Shown here piece by piece: positions 1 to 5,327 of a DNA stretch of 9,373 bases. Source of the stretch: Candidatus Omnitrophota bacterium (GTDB taxonomy: Bacteria; Omnitrophota; Gorgyraeia; Gygaellales; Profunditerraquicolaceae); the NCBI GenBank assembly GCA_016931435.1, contig JAFGET010000036.1, forward strand, positions 1-9,373. The letters are read 5' to 3'. The first letter of the stretch is position 1. Every line of letters starts with the position of its first letter. Below the pieces are notes generated by a model that was given only the letters and a program-made list of their open reading frames with translations, made no database searches and had not been told where the DNA came from. The translations under genes were made by a program, and so were the position numbers.

Positions 1-827
1 AAACCGAATATAATGGATATATGCCCGGGAACGGCATTAGGGGCTACCTTAGGCACGCCTAAAGGTTCGGCTTTTTTAAAACCTTTCTCATACATAGTGG
101 AAATTTGTTCTTCGTGGAATAACACTCCTCCTAAGCCTGAACCGATAGAGACGCCGATCCTGTCTTTATCCTCTTCCTCCAGATTTAATTTACTGTCTTC
201 TAAGGCTAGTTTTGCCGCGGCGATCCCCAGTTGGCTAAAACGGTCGGTCCTGCTGATTATTTGAGCGCTCATATACCTAGAAGGCTCGAAATTCTTTACT
301 TGCGCGGCAATCTTTGAATTCATATCCGCAGTATCAAAATCTTTTATCCGCTCTACCGCCGAAACCCCCTTGATGTTTGCCTGCCAAAACTCGTCTTTGC
401 CTATACCGTTTGCGGCTACCACCCCTAGTCCGGTTATCACGACCCGTTTTTTAATGCTCTGCTGCCTGACAAAATTTAAAAATTCTTCTAGATCAAACGG
501 CTTTAAAACCAATTCGCCCAGGTCTTTTGCTTTTTCATTAATACCGATATCCGCGTAACCCGTAATAAAAATTATCGGGATATCGGACATCCCTTTCCCT
601 CTTCTGATTTCCTTGATCTTCCTTGCCGTCTGGACACCGTCTAGCTGCGGCATCCTGATATCGGCGATGATCAAATCCGGGTCATGCTTTTCTAATAAAA
701 TAAAGGCCTGCGCTCCGCTTTCTGCGGTCAGGACATCGTAGCCCTCTTGTAAAAAAAGTTTCTTCAGGCTCTCCAAAACTAACCTGTCGTCGTCAATGAT
801 AAGGATGGTCTTTTTCATCAGGCTCAT
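1..827 (-). CDS. Response-regulator receiver domain fused to beta-ketoacyl-ACP synthase (FabF-like), C-terminus cut off by window edge
   Basis: I translated this by hand from the complementary strand; it is open without a stop from ATG 827 to base 1, giving about 275 residues. Residues 1-120 are a receiver domain with all key residues: the acidic triplet in LIIDDDR, phosphoacceptor Asp in IADIRMPQLDG, Thr in IFITGY and Lys in LKPFD. After a linker of only a few residues (FVRQQSIKK) comes a ketosynthase N-terminal half starting RVVITGLGVVAANGIG, then RTDRFSQLGIAAAKLALEDS and IGVSIGSGLGG. The catalytic Cys and both His lie past the left edge; by alignment with FabF the Cys should come about 12 residues after the last visible residues (GHISIIFG). 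The KS would condense acyl-ACP with malonyl-ACP in the cytoplasm. ATG 827 directly abuts the stop of the broken receiver gene; ATG 818 is an alternative start. No ATG, GTG or TTG lies at the KS boundary (the codon there is ATT), which supports a true fusion. Confidence 0.88.
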   Translation of the reverse strand, partial: MSLMKKTILIIDDDRLVLESLKKLFLQEGYDVLTAESGAQAFILLEKHDPDLIIADIRMPQLDGVQTARKIKEIRRGKGMSDIPIIFITGYADIGINEKAKDLGELVLKPFDLEEFLNFVRQQSIKKRVVITGLGVVAANGIGKDEFWQANIKGVSAVERIKDFDTADMNSKIAAQVKNFEPSRYMSAQIISRTDRFSQLGIAAAKLALEDSKLNLEEEDKDRIGVSIGSGLGGVLFHEEQISTMYEKGFKKAEPLGVPKVAPNAVPGHISIIFG

Positions 828-1096
828 TTAACCGATATTTTTCCTAACCGCATCTAATAATTCATCGTTATCAAAAGGCTTAAAAAGATAAGCTGAGGCT
901 TTCAATTCTTCTGCTTTTGCCTGCTGCTTTTGGTCAGCATAACCCGTAATCATGATTTCCGCAACAGGTTTTTTTTGCTCCTGCCGCAAAAAATGGCGTT
1001 TCTTGCTATTACGGCGCGATAATCATGTATTTTTAAAAAACGCCTTAAGCTCTCACAGATCAACTCTTCGTCTTCGATCAAAAGGATACTCTTCAT
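828..1096 (-). pseudogene. Broken response-regulator receiver gene (internal deletion plus frameshift)
   Basis: The reading frame from ATG 1096 begins as a normal receiver (MKSILLIEDEELICESLRRF, on to about residue 33) with the acidic pair E-D-E. It then degenerates and stops at 950-952 after 48 codons. The second half of a receiver lies in another frame: PVAEIMITGYADQ, then SAYLFKPFDNDELLDAV, ending at TAA 828-830, with the conserved Thr and Lys regions present. Between the halves the whole phosphoacceptor strand and flanking helices are absent. Compared with the downstream receiver, roughly 118 nt are missing, which is not a multiple of three. An eight-A run (minus strand, about 969-976) lies near the junction, but a homopolymer slip alone cannot explain the missing Asp segment. 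The gene starts 10 nt after the kinase stop, where a cognate receiver would be expected. A real deletion or an assembly error are both possible; as given it cannot make a phosphorylatable receiver. Confidence 0.8.
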
Positions 1097-1106
1097 CGCT
1101 TAAATA

Positions 1107-3260
1107 TCACGCCTGAGGAAAAGTTATCGAGATCACTGTCCCTTTCCCCGGCTCGGATCTTACGTTGATTTTCCCTTTGTGCTTTTCTACTATAGACTGG
1201 CATATAGATAAACCTAAGCCGGTCCCCTTGCCTACCTCTTTGGTAGTAAAAAAAGGGTCGAAAATCTTAGCCAGCACATCTTTCGACATGCCGATACCTT
1301 CATCTTCAACCGCCAGCTCAAGCCGCCCCTCCCTTGACTGAAGCCTGATGGATATATCCCCCTCATCCTTGATCTGCTTTATGGCATCTTTAGCGTTAAG
1401 CACTATATTGGTTATGACCTGCTCCAGCTCGTTCTGGTTGCCAACAAGGCGGTAATCAAAATCCTTGGGAGCGTAAACGACGATATTGATATTCTCCTGC
1501 CCCAACTGGTAGCTTAAGAAAGAAACCGCGCTATTTACCGCTTTTAATAGATCTGCTTCCGCATCCTGCGCCGAATCAAAAGGTTTTTTCGCGTAAGTCA
1601 TTAGTTTTTTTATGATCGAGCGGCAGCGCTTAGTGGCCTCCTCTATAAGGGCCAAAGACTCTTTGGCGTTGGTATCCCTGATCTCCTCTGAAGATAAAAG
1701 CATCTGCACGTTAGTCAAAACGGCCGTAAGAGGATTATTTATCTCATGCGCCACTCCTCCGGCTAATGTGCCCATGGTAGCCAATTTTTCCGCCTGTATC
1801 AACTGCCTTTGCACCTCTACTAATTCCTTTGTCCTTTGCCTTACTTCTTCTTCAATGTTTTTATAAAGCAATGAATTGGACAGCGCTACCGAGGCCTGGT
1901 TGCGCAAATTATTAAGGAAGAAAAAGTCGGCAGGGGAATAAAGCTTAAAATTAGCTTTTCTCCCCAGATGGATGACTCCGAGCAACCTTTCATTTAAAAC
2001 CAGCGGGATCACTAAAACTGCTTTATTGGAATTAAAATATTCATCCGCTTCATTTTTTATCAGGCTCAACCTGGGGTCATCGAGCACCGATTCCCGCTGA
2101 GCGATCTTGTTACTTGCAGCCAACCATCGTAAAAAACCGTTATCACCCCTTAAAACGGAAGCTGCAGCGCAAGCGTATTTTGTATTTGACAGGCGGTAAT
2201 CCTTTTCGTTTTCGTCAAAAATAAAAATATCCACGCTTTGCGGGTAAAGGCTATCGGCGATAGTGCTTTCTACGAGCTCAATCAGCTGCCGCAGGTTTTT
2301 AAGACGGATTATTTCTTCGATAAAATGGGACAAGACTCCTTCTAGATCAAACCTGCGCCTTTGAAAAAAATGGTCGACCCTTGGCTGTAATAACTTCACT
2401 AAGAATAAAAAAATCATGGCCAAAGCAACCAAAACTGCCAGGGCCGGCCAAAAATTAAGCGTCGCGTACCAACCCCTGATAGAATACCCTAAAAGGATAA
2501 ACGGTATGACTATAGCCAGGTTCGTAAAAAACCAGGCGATAGTCTTGTGTATTACGGTTTCGATATCCATAAGTTTATAGCGGATGATCGTGTGGGCTAT
2601 AATCACATTCAATAAAAGGATCGAAAGGAATCCCAGAGGATAAATACTTACCCCGTATGTAGGTAAGAAATCGACCGCCCCCATAAAACCTATGGAAAAA
2701 GCTATGATTATTCGTTTTTTATGTATTTTTTTAAAAGGATCCGATTCGCGCAAATAATCTCTGAGCAGGTCCTTAAAAAAAACCAGGGAGACCCCGAAAA
2801 AGTAAGCTAAATAAATAAAGCCTAGGGAGTCTAGGCGCGAAAAGTTGCCGTAGAAATGCCTCTGGTACCCGTTAACGATATGATCAGTAAAAAATATTGA
2901 CGAGATGAAAATTGCGCCTAATAGATAATTAAGCAAAATCCATCTTTTCTTTTCTGCAATTTTGCCTAACCAGGCGCTGCTAAAAAAATACAAGCTGGGA
3001 GGGATAAGCGTGATCCCGATATAGACGAATTTAGCGCAGAAATGCGCGGATATTTCTTTTGCTGAAGAGATGATCGCGAAATCCCCGAATAACCACAAGG
3101 AAGCGCTTAAGCACACCGAAAGATAAGCAAGGTTTATCACGCCTTTCCTGTTCTGGGAATAAACAAATATCCCTAATGCCAGCATCAAAAAAGAAGCGAC
3201 GGCGTAAGGTATCGCGTATGGATTGAAAAAATAACTGCGGGCTAAAAATATCTCTGCCAT
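1107..3260 (-). CDS. Polytopic membrane sensor histidine kinase (7TM-type N-terminus, GAF, HisKA, HATPase)
   Basis: This 717-residue kinase senses a signal at the membrane and should phosphorylate partner receivers. Residues 1-290 hold about nine hydrophobic segments. The first seven, with the phrase AHTIIRYKLMDIETVIHKT, resemble the 7TM sensor module of histidine kinases, and two more helices follow. A GAF-like domain spans about 318-465 and a short coiled coil about 466-495. The H-box is AGGVAHEINNPL with phosphoacceptor His505. The ATPase domain has an N-box (N618, NIVLNAKDA), G1 (DEGIGM, 653-658), F-box (FDPFFTTK) and G2 (GTGLGLSI). There is no HAMP and no C-terminal receiver, so it needs a separate partner. 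It starts one base after the stop of the formyltransferase-like gene, so translation is probably coupled. The 7TM-GAF-HK layout recalls PrsK-type kinases, but orthology cannot be asserted from this view. The ligand is unknown; a lipid-like product of the same operon is a reasonable inference. Confidence 0.95.
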   Translation of the reverse strand: MAEIFLARSYFFNPYAIPYAVASFLMLALGIFVYSQNRKGVINLAYLSVCLSASLWLFGDFAIISSAKEISAHFCAKFVYIGITLIPPSLYFFSSAWLGKIAEKKRWILLNYLLGAIFISSIFFTDHIVNGYQRHFYGNFSRLDSLGFIYLAYFFGVSLVFFKDLLRDYLRESDPFKKIHKKRIIIAFSIGFMGAVDFLPTYGVSIYPLGFLSILLLNVIIAHTIIRYKLMDIETVIHKTIAWFFTNLAIVIPFILLGYSIRGWYATLNFWPALAVLVALAMIFLFLVKLLQPRVDHFFQRRRFDLEGVLSHFIEEIIRLKNLRQLIELVESTIADSLYPQSVDIFIFDENEKDYRLSNTKYACAAASVLRGDNGFLRWLAASNKIAQRESVLDDPRLSLIKNEADEYFNSNKAVLVIPLVLNERLLGVIHLGRKANFKLYSPADFFFLNNLRNQASVALSNSLLYKNIEEEVRQRTKELVEVQRQLIQAEKLATMGTLAGGVAHEINNPLTAVLTNVQMLLSSEEIRDTNAKESLALIEEATKRCRSIIKKLMTYAKKPFDSAQDAEADLLKAVNSAVSFLSYQLGQENINIVVYAPKDFDYRLVGNQNELEQVITNIVLNAKDAIKQIKDEGDISIRLQSREGRLELAVEDEGIGMSKDVLAKIFDPFFTTKEVGKGTGLGLSICQSIVEKHKGKINVRSEPGKGTVISITFPQA

Positions 3261-3261
3261 T

Positions 3262-4122
3262 TTACTTAAAGGTATTCATAATATCCTTGAATTTTATCAA
3301 GCGGCCGCCGCCGGATATAAAATCAGCCACCTTTTTTTCCCCGGGATAAGACCTGTAGGGGTATTTTGCCTTATCCAGGCGCTGCTTAAAAGAAGGAACG
3401 TTACTTTCATCTATCATCTCAAAGACTTCCTCCAGCATCCTGGCTCCGTGCATCCACAGCCTTACGTTCAAAGAAAAAAGGGTATCTTCCTTCCGGACGA
3501 CGATTAATTCCTGCAGGATAATTTTTCCGGTATCAATACCGCTGTCCATATAATGTATCGTGACTCCTGCTTTTTTAACCTTATTATACATGGCTTCAAA
3601 AACGGCATCCAACCCTCTGAAATCAGGCAAATACCCGGGATGGATATTGATAGTCTTATATTTAGGGTAATTTATTATCCTTTTTTTAAGTATCTGGTTG
3701 TTGTAAGCGGAGACGATCAGGTTAGCGTTGACGTTTTTTAAAAAATTCATCGCCTCCGGGCTGTTAAAATCATTACTCAAATAAACAGGTATCCCTTTCT
3801 CCTGTGCGATATCCGTGAATGTCTTCAATTTTATTTTTTTCCCGCTCAAGCGCCTGAATATATTCCAGAGAGAAACCAAATAAACGCCTAATTTAGCGAT
3901 CAAAAGCATGTAGATACTGTAGCGTAAGCCGTAGCGTTTTATGAATAAGATAAAATCTTTATAAAAAGGCAGGATCTTCCCTTTATATTTTGTATCAAAA
4001 CCCGATAACATTATGCCTACCGCGGGAGCTTTCGCTTTATTGATCCAATAATTAAGCATCAAAAGAGGGTATAACCCGGGATACACCATATAAACCGGCC
4101 GCAACTTATCGTCGTATCGCAT
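3262..4122 (-). CDS. Formyltransferase-fold enzyme (methionyl-tRNA/GART formyltransferase superfamily), not housekeeping Fmt
   Basis: The 286-residue protein carries the superfamily's active-site signature. TINIHPGYLPDFRG contains Asn159 and His161, and MDSGIDTGKII contains Asp197. The N-to-D spacing of 38 residues equals that of E. coli Fmt (N108/D146). These residues transfer a one-carbon unit from N10-formyl-tetrahydrofolate to an amine. It lacks the typical Fmt C-terminal tRNA-binding domain. It carries an unusual stretch at about 50-95, basic and hydrophobic (residues 64-88 near YSIYMLLIAKLGVYLVSLW), which may bind a membrane or lipid substrate. Similar one-domain relatives N-formylate amino sugars, so the acceptor is probably a small amine or amino lipid. 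It lies 2 nt after the oxoamine synthase, whose product class (alpha-aminoketone) offers a free amine; that link is inference. It could also act on an amino sugar made elsewhere. Confidence 0.82.
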   Translation of the reverse strand: MRYDDKLRPVYMVYPGLYPLLMLNYWINKAKAPAVGIMLSGFDTKYKGKILPFYKDFILFIKRYGLRYSIYMLLIAKLGVYLVSLWNIFRRLSGKKIKLKTFTDIAQEKGIPVYLSNDFNSPEAMNFLKNVNANLIVSAYNNQILKKRIINYPKYKTINIHPGYLPDFRGLDAVFEAMYNKVKKAGVTIHYMDSGIDTGKIILQELIVVRKEDTLFSLNVRLWMHGARMLEEVFEMIDESNVPSFKQRLDKAKYPYRSYPGEKKVADFISGGGRLIKFKDIMNTFK

Positions 4123-4124
4123 AT

Positions 4125-5315
4125 CTATCCTATGGCTTTTCTCGTGATCACGCAGGCCTCAACTAATCTGTCCAGCTGTTCAAGACTGTGATTGGCCATA
4201 ATTACACACCTGATCCTGGCTTTTCCTTTAGGGACCGCGGGCCAGCGCACGCAAGGCGCCAAGATGCCGTTCTCAAACAATATATCGGAAAACCTTATCG
4301 CCTTCTGCTCGTCATATATCATCAGGGGTATGATCGGAGTCTCGGTCTCTAAAATATCGAATTTATTTGCTCTTAATTTTTCTCTTAAGTGCCGGGCGTT
4401 TTTACGCGAAGATTCCACTATCGAAGGGTTATCCCGGATAAATTCGATCGCTGAAATCGCCGCTATCGTAGACGGCGGAGGAAGAGGAGAAGCGGTAAAG
4501 ATATAGGGGCGCGCGGTGACCCTCAAAAAATCCGTCAGCTCTCTTGTGCCGGCGATATAACCTCCGATACTGCCTATGGCTTTACTAAGCGTCCCCATTA
4601 AAATATCTACGCTTTCAAAGCTAAGCTTAAAATGTTCCAATACCCCCCTGCCGGTTTCACCCAGCACTCCGATAGAATGCGCTTCGTCTACCATCAGAAA
4701 GGCGTTATATTTCTTTACTAAAGCGGCTATTTCCGGAATAGGCGCGATATCGCCGTCCATGCTGAAAACCGCATCAGTCACCACAAGTTTCCTTATTTTC
4801 TTATGTTTCTTTAGGATCTTCTCCAGCGACTTCATGTCTTTGTGCGGATATACTATAACCTTTGAGCCGCTCAACTTACAGCCGTCGATGATGCTGGCGT
4901 GATTCAATTCTTCGCTGATGATCAATGTTTTTTGGGGAAAGATGCTGAAAGTATTGATGCCGTTTATGACCGCGCTGATCGCTCCCAGATTGGTCATATA
5001 ACCGCAATTAAAGGCAACCGCGTCCTGGCAGCTTAAAAAATCAGCGATCGCCTTTTCTAATCTGTTATGTAGATCCGTATTCCCGGAGATCAGCCTGGAG
5101 GCGCAGGTGCTTACGCCGTAGTTATCAATCGCTTCTTTTGCCCTCTGTTTTATCAACGGATGGTTAGCTAACCCCAAATAATCATTGGAGCAAAAAAGCA
5201 AAACCTTTTTCCCTTCTATGATTATTTCCGGGTCAGCGGCACTGGAAAGGGTATGTATGCGCGGATATAACCTCTTTTCGCGAAAAACCTTTACCGTCGC
5301 TTTGATCTCTTTCAT
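4125..5315 (-). CDS. PLP-dependent alpha-oxoamine synthase (BioF/KBL/serine palmitoyltransferase family)
   Basis: The family joins an amino acid to an acyl-CoA or acyl-ACP thioester with loss of CO2, giving an alpha-aminoketone. Numbered from ATG 5315 (396 residues), the landmarks are: LLFCSNDYLGLANHP near 40-53; RLISGNTDLHNRLE near 76-87; His139 in ELNHASIIDG (stacks on PLP); Asp210 and His213 in VDEAHSIG; the Schiff-base Lys245 in GTLSKAIGSIGGYIAG; and a C-terminal PAVPKGKARIR. Length is normal for the family. An upstream TTG at 5321 could add two residues, but a GAGGGA ribosome site is correctly spaced only for ATG 5315. No BioA, BioD, BioB or threonine dehydrogenase gene is near, so biotin synthesis or threonine breakdown is not supported by context. 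The neighbours (acyl-ACP-reductase-like, ketosynthase, membrane kinase) fit a lipid or signal synthase such as SPT or CqsA/LqsA types. Substrate chain and amino acid cannot be read from the sequence. Confidence 0.93.
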   Translation of the reverse strand: MKEIKATVKVFREKRLYPRIHTLSSAADPEIIIEGKKVLLFCSNDYLGLANHPLIKQRAKEAIDNYGVSTCASRLISGNTDLHNRLEKAIADFLSCQDAVAFNCGYMTNLGAISAVINGINTFSIFPQKTLIISEELNHASIIDGCKLSGSKVIVYPHKDMKSLEKILKKHKKIRKLVVTDAVFSMDGDIAPIPEIAALVKKYNAFLMVDEAHSIGVLGETGRGVLEHFKLSFESVDILMGTLSKAIGSIGGYIAGTRELTDFLRVTARPYIFTASPLPPPSTIAAISAIEFIRDNPSIVESSRKNARHLREKLRANKFDILETETPIIPLMIYDEQKAIRFSDILFENGILAPCVRWPAVPKGKARIRCVIMANHSLEQLDRLVEACVITRKAIG

Positions 5316-5321
5316 ATTCAA

Positions 5322-5327
5322 TCCCTC
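5322..5327 (-). promoter_or_regulatory. Ribosome binding site GAGGGA deciding the oxoamine synthase start
   Basis: The minus strand reads GAGGGA followed by TTGAAT and then ATG at 5315. The spacing from the GAGG core to ATG is 8 nt, which is ideal, while the TTG at 5321 lies directly against the site and is too close. The site overlaps the TGA stop of the upstream reductase-like gene (5326-5328), so ribosomes ending there can re-initiate. Confidence 0.7.

Noticed and set aside
13..264. Plus-strand open frame opposite the ketosynthase
   Set aside because: The minus strand carries clear ketosynthase sequence here, and the plus translation shows low-complexity Ser/Leu-rich sequence with no motif.
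430..460. Separate translation of the ketosynthase from the ATT codon at the domain boundary
   Set aside because: ATT is a very rare start, no Shine-Dalgarno sequence precedes it, and the receiver frame runs straight through, so a fusion is the simpler reading.
969..976. The eight-A run as the sole cause of the broken receiver (simple sequencing slip)
   Set aside because: Correcting one base would join the frames but would still leave the phosphoacceptor strand and flanking helices absent.
1560..1600. A coding stretch in the kinase reading KKPFDSAQDAE, similar to translations of a known family of short palindromic intragenic repeats
   Set aside because: Only one degenerate copy is present in the window and it sits in an ordinary linker between HisKA and the ATPase domain, so a mobile repeat cannot be supported.
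4125..5315. Assignment of the oxoamine synthase as BioF (biotin synthesis)
   Set aside because: The fold and active site fit the whole family, and none of the neighbouring genes belongs to biotin synthesis, so a specific BioF call is not supported.
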